From the NCBI GenBank assembly GCA_025060295.1, contig JANXCH010000023.1, positions 62,001-126,000 on the forward strand: a DNA stretch of 64,000 nucleotides, written 5' to 3'. Below, piece after piece: positions 55,401 to 63,577 of the stretch (position 1 is its first letter; the number at the start of each line of letters is the position of its first letter). The notes below the pieces were generated by a model. That model searched no databases, was not told where the DNA came from, and saw only the letters and a program-made list of their open reading frames with translations. Source of the stretch: Dehalococcoidia bacterium (GTDB lineage Bacteria > Chloroflexota > Dehalococcoidia > Lucifugimonadales > HRBIN23). The translations under genes were made by a program, and so were the position numbers.

Positions 55401-55531
55401 ATGCGAAGGTGGCGCGGATGGGGCCTTTTTCGGGGGATACATCCATCGGGCGTCTGCGCCGGCAGGTACGGGAGACTCTGCGGGAGGAGATCAAGGAGAT
55501 AGACGCTTTGGTGCAAAAGATGCTAGGCTAG
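52430..55531 (+). CDS. Type IIG restriction-modification enzyme (fused nuclease and N6-adenine methylase)
   Basis: A 1033-residue single-chain restriction-modification protein. The N-terminal PD-(D/E)xK nuclease core is D66 with E75-x-K77 (FADILFGDLIWEFKRR). The methylase has motif X-like HDLGEYYTPDWLAELI near 325, motif I DPACGSGTFLFLA near 355 and motif IV VGNPPWLAYRY near 566. The C-terminal part, about 700-1030, is the likely target-recognition domain, ending with the AILNAPLVDK and HISRWPFEVLPIP segments. ATG at 52430 follows GGAGG. The recognition site is unknown. Confidence 0.9.
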   Translation: MDTFTKHLEDYLQNLADIRARDASEDTIRDAFLQFLRGAFPRLEQVVPLSLEQYVPAIRVRGGFADILFGDLIWEFKRRLDQASCADGLEKLQRYLSNQPHPERFTGILTDGETLEAYALQENTLQRIDITRLQQDKAEQVKLWLDSYLFHEKVLSPTATDVALRFGERSATFWHSRRLLTDIWQQRSADPSAYPSTQTKFAEWQSLLSIVYGSAVGNDDLFFRHTYLALFARVLAFVALQRRAPSEDEVKGLLDGDTFERLGLGNFVEDDFFTWPGDQATPLLQALATRLTATYELSHITEDLLKELYQELVDPATRHDLGEYYTPDWLAELILRQAGFPPPQRPLGQAHSLLDPACGSGTFLFLAVRLLREAGVRGRELAEFCASHMAGIDVHPLAVTIAKTNLILALGDDLRSYGRRFDLPIYMADALFEARPLEGALRVPVDTATLAQRSGKERPSHIPSQFLLPISLVARPDTLDEALDALIAYAKPDSTKKEEEEAFEGFRHRLARLFQPLQDWDVWEGNLRLMRWLLQPPATDSVWRFILKNAYRPALLAQRTFAFVVGNPPWLAYRYIARPDYQQRVRKMVFEHSLLEKRSTHLFALMEMATLFFAHCAERFLADRGTLAFVLPRSVLTQAKQHRGFQTRFLAHARRIIDCEGVVPLFQVPACAVVWVKGPTPPQPPAGVPCLRLEGTLPSRNAPWAIAHKHLTQEATTFHPPKPGAPSPYFEHFKAGACIYPRVLWFVRPPEDRRITDLHQPYLETDPSVKARAKPPWNRVHMRGEVESPYLFATLLSDDLLPFGWRRLSLVVLPLASTPEGQRTMLDSSAAAHRGAPKLADWLRKAESDWNKQRKGQIDLQAWLNWQGKLTRQHPSGVVKLLYNASSTHLCACVVDARDAHQWQVHGIPVQGFVADNTTYFLETQNSVEAHYICAILNAPLVDKTIKPFQTKGLLGERHISRWPFEVLPIPKFDPRNRVHLRLAALSEACHAKVARMGPFSGDTSIGRLRRQVRETLREEIKEIDALVQKMLG

Positions 55532-55565
55532 TGCCCTGTGAGCAACCGCGCAGAGGAGGCTCGGC

Positions 55566-56648
55566 ATGCTGGAAATTTTCAAGGTGCCCGAAAGGGTGGC
55601 GGTGCGGGTGCGCCCCGAGGCTTTGCGGAGCACGGTGGAGGCCATCTTCCGCAAGATGGGGGTGTCGGAGGAGGACGCCCGTATCGGGGCGGATGTGCTG
55701 GTCACGGCCGACCTGAGGGGGGTGGATACCCATGGCGTCTCCAATATGCTCCGCATTTATGTGGAGGGGTATGCTCAGGGCACGCTTAATCCCCGTCCCC
55801 GCTGGCGCATCGTGCGGGAGACCCCCGCCACGGCCAATGTGGACTCCGACTTCGGCCTGGGGATTATGGTGGTGCCCCAGGTGATGCGGATCGCCATCCG
55901 CAAGGCGAAGGAGACGGGGGTGGGGATGATCACCATCCATAACGGGCGCCACCTGGGGATGGCCGCCTACCATGCCATGCTGGCCCTGCCCCACGATATG
56001 ATCGGCATCTGCATGACGGCCACGGGGCCGACTATGCCCCCCACCTTTGGGCGGGAGGCCCGCCTGGGCACCAACCCCATCGCCATTGCCGCTCCCGCCC
56101 GCACGGAGCCCCCCTTCGTGTTTGATGCGGCGATGACCGTCATCGCCAACAACAAGCTGCGCTTGGCCCGCCGGCTGGGGACGCTCGTCCCGCCGGGGGT
56201 GTTGGCCAACGAGCGTGGGGAGCCGATTATGCACCCAACCCCAGTGCCCGACAAGTACTTCATCCTGCCCCTGGGGAGCATGCGGGAACTGGGCTCCCAC
56301 AAGGGGTATAGCCTGGCGTGTATGGTGGAGATTCTGGGGGGTGTATTGTCGGGGGCGGGGTTCGGCTTCAAGTTGGGGCGGGGGGCGGCTAACCACTTCG
56401 TGGCGGCCATCAACATAGACGCCTTCACACCGGTGGAGCGCTTCAAGGACGAGATGGACGAGTTTCTGCGCTCCCTGCGGGAGACGCCCCCCGCCCCAGG
56501 GCACGAGCGGGTGGTGTATGCGGGCCTGCCCGAGTGGGAGGAGGAGCAGGTGCGGCGCGTGCAGGGGATCCCCCTGCACCCGGAGGTGATTCACTGGTTC
56601 CGCACCATCTGCGGGGAGCTGGGCATTCCCTATACCTTGGAGGGGTAG
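55566..56648 (+). CDS. Malate/L-lactate dehydrogenase family (Ldh2) oxidoreductase
   Basis: A 360-residue NAD(P)-dependent 2-hydroxyacid dehydrogenase of the Ldh_2 fold, distinct from classic LDH/MDH. Family blocks are TADLRGVDTHGVSNMLRIYV, TIHNGRHLGMAAYHAMLAL, GTNPIAIAAPA and GSHKGYSLACMVEILGGVLSG. ATG at 55566 follows GAGGAGG. It stands 34 bp after the restriction gene and converges on the TPP-enzyme gene. The substrate may be malate, lactate or a sugar-derived acid. Confidence 0.9.
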   Translation: MLEIFKVPERVAVRVRPEALRSTVEAIFRKMGVSEEDARIGADVLVTADLRGVDTHGVSNMLRIYVEGYAQGTLNPRPRWRIVRETPATANVDSDFGLGIMVVPQVMRIAIRKAKETGVGMITIHNGRHLGMAAYHAMLALPHDMIGICMTATGPTMPPTFGREARLGTNPIAIAAPARTEPPFVFDAAMTVIANNKLRLARRLGTLVPPGVLANERGEPIMHPTPVPDKYFILPLGSMRELGSHKGYSLACMVEILGGVLSGAGFGFKLGRGAANHFVAAINIDAFTPVERFKDEMDEFLRSLRETPPAPGHERVVYAGLPEWEEEQVRRVQGIPLHPEVIHWFRTICGELGIPYTLEG

Positions 56649-56692
56649 GGCGTCCTCCCGCCCGCCGATAGAACACGCAGGCGATACACCGA

Positions 56693-56721
56693 GGGGCACG
56701 CCAACCGATGAGGCGTGCCCC
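56693..56721. terminator. Convergent inverted repeat between Ldh2 and TPP-enzyme genes
   Basis: A perfect 10-bp stem GGGGCACGCC/GGCGTGCCCC (56693-56702 and 56712-56721) with a 9-nt loop lies between two converging genes. There is no T-run, so it may be Rho-assisted or bidirectional. The same arm core recurs at 61093. Confidence 0.5.
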
Positions 56722-56751
56722 GTGCGCCTCCTTGGTTGTGGGGGGAAGGGG

Positions 56752-58401
56752 TTAGGAGGCGGTTTTGTCTCCCTGGGGGAAGACGGGCTCCTTGCGGGTG
56801 AGGATGTGGAGGAAGGCTGGGCGTCCCGATTCGGTAACGGCGATGGCCCGCTTGAAGGCGGGGATGAGGTCTTGGGGGCGCTCCACCCGCTCGGCCCATG
56901 TTCCCAGCGCCTCGGCCAGTTTGGCATAATTCCCCGACAGGGAGGTGGTGTGGTATTTGGCGATGGCGGTGGGCAGGTAGCGCTCATATCCGCTCATACC
57001 CTGGTTGTCCATGACGACCGTCAGGATGGGGATGCGCTCGCGCACGGCCGTCTCCACGTCCATGCCCACCATCCCGAAGGCGGCATCGCCCATCAGGTTG
57101 ACCACCACCTTGTCGGGGTGAGCCAGTTTGGCCCCCATAGCCAGCCCCAGGCCTGTACCCAGTTGGGTGGTCTTTCCCCAGCCGATATAGCCTCGGGGGA
57201 TGATAGCCTCGTAGAAGGCGGTCACCTGGTCGCGGGGGTAGCCCGCATCGTGGGTAACAATGGCGCGCCGGCGATCCAGGGTCTGGGTCAGGTCCCAGAT
57301 GACGCGGAAGGGGCTGATGGGGATGTCGTCCGCGGTGAGGCGGGGGAGCCACGCCCGCATGTATTCCTGCTTCACAGCGGCAATCTCCTCGTGGACCTTG
57401 CCGTCGCCCCGTCGTCCCGCGGGCAAGTAACGATGCAGTTCCTGAATCATCAGGCGCAAGGTGGCGCGCACATCCCCTACCACGGCCAAGCCAACGGGAT
57501 AATCCTTGTTGATGTCGTCCTCGTTGATGGTGATCTGAAGAAGGGTCTTGCCGGGCGGGATGGGGACGATGTAGGAGGAGCGGGTGAAGCTGGTGCCGAT
57601 GCCGATGACCATGTCTGCCCTCTGCAGGAAGCGGGCCACCGGCAAGGGGACAGAACGCCCCCCACAGCCGAGGGAGAGGGGGTGATTTTCGGGGAAGGCG
57701 CTCTTGCCATTAAGGGAGGTGAACACAGGGATTTCCAGGCGCTCGGCGAACTCGCGCAACTCGTCCCAGGCCTCGGCGTAGAGCACCCCCTGCCCGGCCA
57801 TAATGACGGGGGCCTTGGCGGCCAAGATAGCGCGCAGGGCGTCGTGCACATCGTGGGGATCGGGGTAGGGACGCCACCCCTTCACAGGGGCATAGTGGAA
57901 CACCTCCTCCCGCACCTCCTCGTTGGCCACATCGGTGGGCACCTCTAGCACCACAGGCCCGGGCCGTCCATTGCGCAGGAGGGTGAAGGCCCGGCGGAGC
58001 ATTTGGGGGATACGGTCAGGGGAGTTGATGATTTCGGCCCACTTGCTCACGAAGTGGTAGGAACGGGAGGCGATGAAGTTGGGGGGAACACCGTGGCGGG
58101 CGCGCTCGTAGGCACCCGGGAGCACCAGTAAGGGCACGTTGTCGGTATAGGCCTGGGCAACGCCGGGGAAGGCGTTCTCCACCCCTGGCCCGTATTGCAT
58201 ACAGGTTACCCCGATGCGTTTGCCGCAAGTGGCGCGGCTGAACCCGTCGGCGATGTTGACGGCGGTGCGTTCGTGGCGCGCAAGGATGGGGCGGATACCC
58301 GCCGCAGCGCAGGCCTCAATGATGGGGTTGACGGGGTAACACGTGATAAACTCCACCCCCTCCATCTTGAGGATGGTGGCGATGGCGGCAGCGCCTTTCA
58401 T
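56752..58401 (-). CDS. Thiamine pyrophosphate-dependent enzyme (acetolactate synthase-like)
   Basis: A 549-residue ThDP enzyme with three domains. The N-terminal Pyr domain has the catalytic Glu in LARHERTAVNIADGFSR. The central domain starts near 190 (VIMAGQGVLYAEAWDEL). The PP domain has the Mg/ThDP motif MGDAAFGMVGMDVETAVRER with the later VMDN near 465. It resembles acetolactate synthase or benzaldehyde-lyase-type enzymes; exact chemistry is not clear. ATG at 58401 follows AGGA. It is divergent from pspA. Confidence 0.88.
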   Translation of the reverse strand: MKGAAAIATILKMEGVEFITCYPVNPIIEACAAAGIRPILARHERTAVNIADGFSRATCGKRIGVTCMQYGPGVENAFPGVAQAYTDNVPLLVLPGAYERARHGVPPNFIASRSYHFVSKWAEIINSPDRIPQMLRRAFTLLRNGRPGPVVLEVPTDVANEEVREEVFHYAPVKGWRPYPDPHDVHDALRAILAAKAPVIMAGQGVLYAEAWDELREFAERLEIPVFTSLNGKSAFPENHPLSLGCGGRSVPLPVARFLQRADMVIGIGTSFTRSSYIVPIPPGKTLLQITINEDDINKDYPVGLAVVGDVRATLRLMIQELHRYLPAGRRGDGKVHEEIAAVKQEYMRAWLPRLTADDIPISPFRVIWDLTQTLDRRRAIVTHDAGYPRDQVTAFYEAIIPRGYIGWGKTTQLGTGLGLAMGAKLAHPDKVVVNLMGDAAFGMVGMDVETAVRERIPILTVVMDNQGMSGYERYLPTAIAKYHTTSLSGNYAKLAEALGTWAERVERPQDLIPAFKRAIAVTESGRPAFLHILTRKEPVFPQGDKTAS

Positions 58402-58510
58402 GAGTTTATCCTCCTTGCTGTGGTGCCTGGCCTTGACCTACTATAGCATACCTTTTGTGGCCGCTCGGCAAAGGGGAAGGGGAGCGTCTGTGGTTCCTCC
58501 ACCTTTGGTC

Positions 58511-58516
58511 TATAAT
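58511..58516 (+). promoter_or_regulatory. Candidate -10 box of the pspA promoter
   Basis: A perfect TATAAT lies 19 bp before the pspA ATG. The -35 region at the expected place is poor (CTGTGG), so activation by another factor or an alternative sigma is possible. Confidence 0.4.
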
Positions 58517-58535
58517 ACTAGCCAGGGAGGGAGCG

Positions 58536-59267
58536 ATGGGCCTGATTGCGCGGTTCACAACCATGGTGCGGGCCAAGTTGAATCGCTTATTGGATCGCGT
58601 AGAGGATCCTCGGGAAACCCTCGACTATGCCTATGAGAGGCAGTTGGAACTGTTGCGCAAGGTGAAGCAGGGGATTGTGGAGGTGGTAACGGCGCGGCGG
58701 CGGTTGGAGTTTCAGGTGGAGCAGGTGCGTCAGCAGCTGCCGAAGCTGGATGAGCAGGCCCGACAAGCCCTGGCTGTGGGGCGTGAGGACTTGGCCCGTC
58801 TAGCCCTGCAGAAAAAGCACACCGCCCTGCAGCAGATTCAGGGGCTGGAGGAGAATATCGCCCGCTTGCAGCAGGAACAGGAGCGCCTCACCCTTGCCGA
58901 ACAGCGCCTCTCGGCCAAGGTGGAGGCCTTCCGCACCCAGAAGGAGCTCCTCAAGGCCCAGTATACGGCCGCCGAGGCGCAGGTGCGCATTGGGGAGGCG
59001 ATGGCGGGGCTGGGGGAGGAGATGGCCGATGTGGGGGCGGCCATTGAGCGGGCTCAGCGCCGCACCGAGGATATGCGGGCACGGGCCAGCGCCATTGATG
59101 AACTGGCCCGCGTGGGGGTTCTGGAGGACTTTACTAAACTGAAAGACCCTGTAGGGCAAGAGTTGGCGCGCCTGACGGCGCAGCAAAATGTGGAGGCCGA
59201 ACTGGCCGCCCTCAAGGCCAGCATGAGCAAGAGCCAGGCGCAACTCCCCACGGGAGGCCCCTCGTGA
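58536..59267 (+). CDS. pspA: Phage shock protein A family (PspA/IM30)
   Basis: A 243-residue almost entirely helical coiled-coil protein that binds stressed membranes. The N-terminal amphipathic helix is GLIARFTTMVRAKLNRLL, followed by the family block DPRETLDYAYERQLELLRKV. Long heptad-rich helices fill residues 40-215. ATG at 58536 follows GGGAGGG. It is coupled to pspAA by GTGA overlap. Confidence 0.95.
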   Translation: MGLIARFTTMVRAKLNRLLDRVEDPRETLDYAYERQLELLRKVKQGIVEVVTARRRLEFQVEQVRQQLPKLDEQARQALAVGREDLARLALQKKHTALQQIQGLEENIARLQQEQERLTLAEQRLSAKVEAFRTQKELLKAQYTAAEAQVRIGEAMAGLGEEMADVGAAIERAQRRTEDMRARASAIDELARVGVLEDFTKLKDPVGQELARLTAQQNVEAELAALKASMSKSQAQLPTGGPS

Positions 59268-59542
59268 TCGTGCGCATTCACGCCGAAGGGCAGTTCCAGG
59301 TTCCCAGCGCTTTGCTGGACACCCTCAACGATTTGGACAACCAAGCCGTAGATGCTGTGGCTAAGGGCGACTACGCCCGCTTCCTACACCTGCTGCGTCA
59401 GATGCATCGCCTGGTGCGGGAGCAGGGCAAGCCCCTTCCCCCCTCGGATCTCCGAGTCTCGGATGTGGTGCTCCCTAGCGAGGACATTACCTTGGACGAG
59501 GCGCGGGCGCTATTCGGGATTGCGGGCCTTATTCCCGGTTAG
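59264..59542 (+). CDS. pspAA: PspA-associated protein PspAA
   Basis: A 92-residue protein matching PspAA: MIVRIHAEGQFQVPSALLD, LNDLDNQAVDAVAKGD, and the C-terminal LFGIAGLIPG. Start GTG at 59264 overlaps the pspA TGA. PspAA proteins go with PspA in actinobacteria, archaea and related phyla. Its 3' end overlaps the convergent pspAB by 4 bp. Confidence 0.9.
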   Translation: MIVRIHAEGQFQVPSALLDTLNDLDNQAVDAVAKGDYARFLHLLRQMHRLVREQGKPLPPSDLRVSDVVLPSEDITLDEARALFGIAGLIPG

Positions 59543-60138
59543 GTGGTCTCCTCCAAGAAGGGGATGCCCCACAGGGGGTACCAGTTCTCCAAAGTCTTCT
59601 CCACAGGCAGGTCTTTTTCCATTTTGGCCGCGATGGCCAGTTCCTGGGCGGTGTCCCGCTTCTGGTTGGGGCGGGGGATGAAGGGGTAGAAAGTGGCGCG
59701 GCGGAAGTGGTAGATCCACACCACTAAGGTGCTTTTCCCCTGGAAATCGGGCTCCGAGCGGAAAGGGAACACGGCGGCTAACAACTGCTCCCGGAAGCCC
59801 CGCTCGCGGAAGGTGTCGGCCGCTAACTGCACCGCCGAAAGCAAGTCCTCAAAGTCGTCGTCTTTCAGGATAATCCAACGGGTGCCGTAGTCATCGGCGG
59901 CGATACGGAATCGGGTGCCCGCCTCCCGCTGGGCGATGCCCAAGAGGCCGGGCAGGTCGGCCAGTAAGGTTTCAAAGGCGCTGGAGGATTGGGGACGGAA
60001 GCAAATGCCCGCGCTGCCTGTGGGGCGCACACGGTGCACCGTCTCCAGGGTCAGGCGGGCGGAAGCCAAAGCCAGCAGGCGATCCTGCTGGCTTTGGGGG
60101 CGCGCCCGTTTACGGAAGAGGCGTCGCAACAGGTTCAC
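59539..60138 (-). CDS. pspAB: PspA-associated protein PspAB
   Basis: A 199-residue protein matching PspAB: LETVHRVRPTGSAGICFRPQ, TRFRIAADDYGTRWIILKDDD, then a YPFIPRP and EMEKDLPVEKTLENWYPLWG-like end. Start GTG at 60138. It lies 12 bp after htpX and faces pspA-pspAA. The PspA, PspAA, PspAB and HtpX set is a recognised membrane-stress neighbourhood; the molecular role of PspAB is not settled. Confidence 0.9.
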   Translation of the reverse strand: MNLLRRLFRKRARPQSQQDRLLALASARLTLETVHRVRPTGSAGICFRPQSSSAFETLLADLPGLLGIAQREAGTRFRIAADDYGTRWIILKDDDFEDLLSAVQLAADTFRERGFREQLLAAVFPFRSEPDFQGKSTLVVWIYHFRRATFYPFIPRPNQKRDTAQELAIAAKMEKDLPVEKTLENWYPLWGIPFLEETT

Positions 60139-60150
60139 GGTGTAGGTCGC

Positions 60151-61068
60151 CTACCGGCTCCACTCCAGGCGCTGTTCCAGACGGCGCAGGCGCTCCACGC
60201 GCTTGTGCACAGGGGGGTGAGTGGACAGGAGTTCCAGAATTACCTCACCCTTCAGGGCGGAGACAATGAAGAAGGCGTTGGCGCCCTCCACCTTGCGCAG
60301 GTCTTCGGTGGGGATGCGGGCGATGGCCCCGCTGATTTTCATCAGCGCCGATGCCAGGCGAGAGGGCATCCCGGTGAGGATGGCCCCAGCGTAGTCGGCG
60401 GCATACTCGCGATAGCGCGAAAGGGCCAGGATGAGCAGTTGGCTGATGATGTAGACCAGCAAAGAGACCAGCCACACCAGCATAATGGCCCCAGCCCCGC
60501 CGCCCCGCTCATCCCGCCGTCCGAACCCGCCGAACAGCATCACCCACATCAGCCAGTTGGTCAGCATGGACGCCACCATGCTGAAGAAACTGGCCAGGGT
60601 AATCACCAGCACATCGCGGTTCTTGATGTGGGCCAACTCGTGGCCCAAAACGGCCTCCAGTTCCTCGTCGTCCAGACGGCGCATGATGCCGGTGGTCACG
60701 GCCACCACGGCGTTCTTAGGATTACGCCCGGTGGCAAGAGCATTGGGGATATCCGTATCGATGATGGCGATCTTAGGCTTGGGGAGGCCCGCCTGCAACG
60801 CCAGGCGCTCCACCATGGCGTGCAGTTTGGGAGCGTCTTGGGGGCTGACCACCTTGGCCCCCAGTGACCACAGCACCATCTTGTCGCTCAGGAAGTACTG
60901 GAGCCCGAGCATGATGCCGGCAATGATGGCGATCATCAGCCAGGGCACTCCCGCAGCGGTGAGGAAAGTGATGAAGGCCAGATACAGCCCGGCCAGGAGC
61001 GCCATGACGAAGGCCATCCGCCACAGTAGGCCCCAGTCGCGCGGGATGCGGCGTGCTCGCACAGCCAT
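60151..61068 (-). CDS. htpX: HtpX-type zinc metalloprotease (M48)
   Basis: A 305-residue membrane protease. Two N-terminal helices (near 15-38 and 42-58) precede the zinc site LGHELAHIKNRD (HELAH, near 140), two more helices follow (near 155-175 and 190-215), and the third ligand Glu lies in SRYREYAADYAGA. ATG at 61068. It is a quality-control protease for membrane proteins. It is the first gene of the pair with pspAB. Confidence 0.94.
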   Translation of the reverse strand: MAVRARRIPRDWGLLWRMAFVMALLAGLYLAFITFLTAAGVPWLMIAIIAGIMLGLQYFLSDKMVLWSLGAKVVSPQDAPKLHAMVERLALQAGLPKPKIAIIDTDIPNALATGRNPKNAVVAVTTGIMRRLDDEELEAVLGHELAHIKNRDVLVITLASFFSMVASMLTNWLMWVMLFGGFGRRDERGGGAGAIMLVWLVSLLVYIISQLLILALSRYREYAADYAGAILTGMPSRLASALMKISGAIARIPTEDLRKVEGANAFFIVSALKGEVILELLSTHPPVHKRVERLRRLEQRLEWSR

Positions 61069-61092
61069 ATGGTCTTTCCCTCTTCTTCACCA

Positions 61093-61118
61093 GGCACGCC
61101 CTGAGGCGTGCCCGTTTT
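61093..61118 (+). terminator. Inverted repeat with T-run upstream of htpX
   Basis: GGCACGCC (61093-61100) and GGCGTGCC (61105-61112) pair perfectly with a CTGA loop, followed by CGTTTT. The T-run makes it terminator-like for plus-strand transcription, though no plus-strand gene feeds it. It lies between ald and htpX, and its arms match the repeat at 56693. Confidence 0.4.
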
Positions 61119-61168
61119 AGAGCCTCTCGCACCGTATTATAGCGTGGGTACGGGGGAAAGGGAAGGGG

Positions 61169-62293
61169 CTAGCTGTCGCTCGCTAAGGCCTGGGACAATG
61201 GGGTATAGGGGAGCCCCAAGGCCTCGGCCACGGCGGGGTGGGTTACATACCCGCGGTATATGTTGACGCCTTTGGTCAGGGCGGGGTCGTCCGTCAAGGC
61301 GCGGGGCACCCCCAAGGTCAGCAAGCGTCGTAAATAGGGGTAGAGGGCGTTGGACAGGGCGCTGCTGGCCGTTTGGGGATATGCCCCGGGCATGTTGTCC
61401 ACGGCGTAGTGGATCACTCCATTGACGGTGTACACGGGTTGAGCGTGGGTGGTGGCACGGGTAGTCTCGACACACCCGCCCTGGTCGACGGCGATATCTA
61501 TGACCACGCTCCCCGGGGCCATAGCGGTTACCATTGCGCGGGTGATCAGTTTGGGGGCCTTCGCCCCCGGCACCAGCACAGCCCCGATCACCACATCGGC
61601 TTGCAGGACGCTCTCGGTGATGGTGGTCGGGGTGGAATAAAGGGTGGTGAGGCGTCCAGGGATAGAGGCTTCGGCCTGACGCAAACGGTCAGGACGGGTA
61701 TCGAGGAGAACAACCTGGGCTCCCAAGCCTGCGGCCACCCGGGCGGCGTTAGTGCCAGCCGTGCCCGCACCCAGCACCGCCACAACGGTGGGGCGAGTGC
61801 CGGGTGCACCAGCCATGAGTTTCCCCTTCCCTCCCAAAGGGCGTTGCAGATAGTAGGCCCCGATGAGAGGGGCCATCCGTCCCGCGATCTCACTCATAGG
61901 CATTAAGAGGGGAAGGGAGCCATCAGGAAGTTGGACCGTTTCGTAAGCGATGGCGACCACCTTCCTGCGCAGGAGGGCGTGGGCTACTTCGGGGTGAGCG
62001 GCCAGATGTAAATAGGTGAACAGGATTTGACCTGGGTGCGGCAGTTCGTATTCGGAGGGTTGGAGCTCCTTGACTTTCACGATGAGGTCGGCGGTGCCCC
62101 ACACCTCGGCGGCGTCGGCGGTGAGGAGCGCCCCGGCTTGGAGATACGCTGCATCGGGGAAACCGGCCCCTTCGCCTGCTCCCTTCTCCACCAGCACCTC
62201 GTGCCCGATGTGGCGGACGTCGGCCACCTTCTCGGGGGTTAGGGCCACGCGATACTCGTCGGCTTTCCGCTCCCGAGGGACGCCGATGCGCAT
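61169..62293 (-). CDS. ald: Alanine dehydrogenase
   Basis: A 374-residue NAD-dependent enzyme interconverting alanine and pyruvate plus ammonia. It begins RIGVPRERKADEYRVALTPE, with KVKELQPSEYELPHPGQILF, the catalytic His in YLHLAAHPE, and the NAD site VAVLGAGTAGTNAARVAAGL. The C-terminus has the VYTVNGVIHYAVDNMPGAYP block. ATG at 62293 follows AGGGAGG. It provides a nitrogen-linked route to pyruvate. Confidence 0.95.
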   Translation of the reverse strand: MRIGVPRERKADEYRVALTPEKVADVRHIGHEVLVEKGAGEGAGFPDAAYLQAGALLTADAAEVWGTADLIVKVKELQPSEYELPHPGQILFTYLHLAAHPEVAHALLRRKVVAIAYETVQLPDGSLPLLMPMSEIAGRMAPLIGAYYLQRPLGGKGKLMAGAPGTRPTVVAVLGAGTAGTNAARVAAGLGAQVVLLDTRPDRLRQAEASIPGRLTTLYSTPTTITESVLQADVVIGAVLVPGAKAPKLITRAMVTAMAPGSVVIDIAVDQGGCVETTRATTHAQPVYTVNGVIHYAVDNMPGAYPQTASSALSNALYPYLRRLLTLGVPRALTDDPALTKGVNIYRGYVTHPAVAEALGLPYTPLSQALASDS

Positions 62294-62404
62294 CCGTGTC
62301 CTCCCTCTTTCTTTTGTGCTGTGGGGCCCGCAGTATTGGTGCGTGGTGCCCTCGTCATCCTACGCTCAACCGCTGGGGAAGAGCCACGCTCAACGGCAAC
62401 GCGC

Positions 62405-63109
62405 TCACCCAGTAACCACCTGCAGGGCGCTTTGCAGGATAGAGAGGAAGATGAAGCGTCCATCGGTTCCCCCCACATCCGTCTCACAGCAGCGCTCGGG
62501 GTGGGGCATCATCCCCAGGACATTGCCCTGACGGTTGACGACCCCGGCGATGTTGTTCAAGGAGCCGTTGGGGTTAGCCTGGGGGGTGATGCGTCCCTGG
62601 GGGTCGCTGTAGCGGAACAGCACCTGCCCATTGCGCTCCATCTCCGCTAGGGTGTCGGGGTCGGCGTAGTAGCGCCCCTCCCCGTGGGAGATGGGGATGC
62701 GCAGCACTTGCCCTGGACGGCACGCCGAGGTGAAGGGCGAGGCGGTATGCTCCACCCGCAAATGCACCCATTGACAGCGGAACTCCAGGTGGTCATTGCG
62801 TAGAAGAGCCCCGGGCAAAAGGCCCGCCTCACATAAGATTTGGAAGCCGTTGCAGATGCCGAGCACCAGCCGTCCCCGTTGGGCGAATGCGTGGACGGCG
62901 TCCATAATGGGGGAGAAGCGGGCGATGGCCCCGGGGCGGAGGTAATCCCCAAAGGAGAACCCGCCGGGCAGAATGGCGCAATCGTAACGGGAGAGGTCCC
63001 GCTCTTTGTGCCAAACGAAGTCCACCTGCTGCTCAAAGACCTCCCGCAGGACCCACCAGCAGTCCAAGTCGCTCCAGGTGCCGGGGAAGACGATGACGGC
63101 GAAGCGCAT
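62405..63109 (-). CDS. purQ: Phosphoribosylformylglycinamidine synthase subunit PurQ
   Basis: A 234-residue glutaminase subunit of purine synthesis. Catalytic Cys is in [10 protein letters not shown], with [18 protein letters not shown] before it and the His-Glu dyad in [10 protein letters not shown] at the end. ATG at 63109, 6 bp after yqeY. PurL and PurS are not in this window, so partners are elsewhere. Confidence 0.95.
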   Translation of the reverse strand: MRFAVIVFPGTWSDLDCWWVLREVFEQQVDFVWHKERDLSRYDCAILPGGFSFGDYLRPGAIARFSPIMDAVHAFAQRGRLVLGICNGFQILCEAGLLPGALLRNDHLEFRCQWVHLRVEHTASPFTSACRPGQVLRIPISHGEGRYYADPDTLAEMERNGQVLFRYSDPQGRITPQANPNGSLNNIAGVVNRQGNVLGMMPHPERCCETDVGGTDGRFIFLSILQSALQVVTG

Positions 63110-63115
63110 AGGGTT

Positions 63116-63574
63116 TTAGGGGGTCTTGCCCTCTAAGAGGGCGCTGACGATGGCGCTGACGGTGGCCCCGTCGGCCTTACCCCGCACCTGGGGCATGAGC
63201 CGTCCCATGACCTTGCCCTTATCGGCGGGGCCTTTGGCCCCGGTCTCCTGGATGACGCGCTGGGCCAAAGCAATCAGGTCCTCCCGCGACAGTTGGTGAG
63301 GAAGGTACTCCAATAGGATGGCCAGTTCCTTCTCCTCTTTGGTGGCCAAGTCCTCCCGTCCGCCCTGGCGGAAGGCCTCAATGCTCTCCCGGCGCTGTTT
63401 CACCTCCCGCTGGAGGACGGCGATGGCCTCTTCCTCGGTGAGGGGGCGGTTCTTGGCGATCTGCTCGTAGGTGAGAGCAGAGCGCACCAGGCGCAGGACA
63501 TCGCGGCGGAGGGTATCGCCCTTCCGGAGAGCGTCCTGCAGATCCTGGTGCACCCGCTCGTGCAGGGTGGACAT
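63116..63574 (-). CDS. GatB/YqeY domain-containing protein
   Basis: A 152-residue protein with the C-terminal tRNA-binding-like domain of GatB. It has DVLRLVRSALTYEQIAKNRP, EIGLLEYLPHQLSRE-like AILLEYLPHQLSREDLI and KGKVMGRLMPQVRGKADGATV. YqeY homologues often sit beside rpsU, as here (3 bp after). A role in tRNA metabolism or amidation is guessed from the domain only. Confidence 0.93.
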   Translation of the reverse strand: MSTLHERVHQDLQDALRKGDTLRRDVLRLVRSALTYEQIAKNRPLTEEEAIAVLQREVKQRRESIEAFRQGGREDLATKEEKELAILLEYLPHQLSREDLIALAQRVIQETGAKGPADKGKVMGRLMPQVRGKADGATVSAIVSALLEGKTP

Positions 63575-63577
63575 AGG

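Noticed and set aside
60021-60050. Another GGTGCACCGT match
   Set aside because: It is inside the pspAB coding region, not at a start codon, so it was not counted with the three start-site cassettes.
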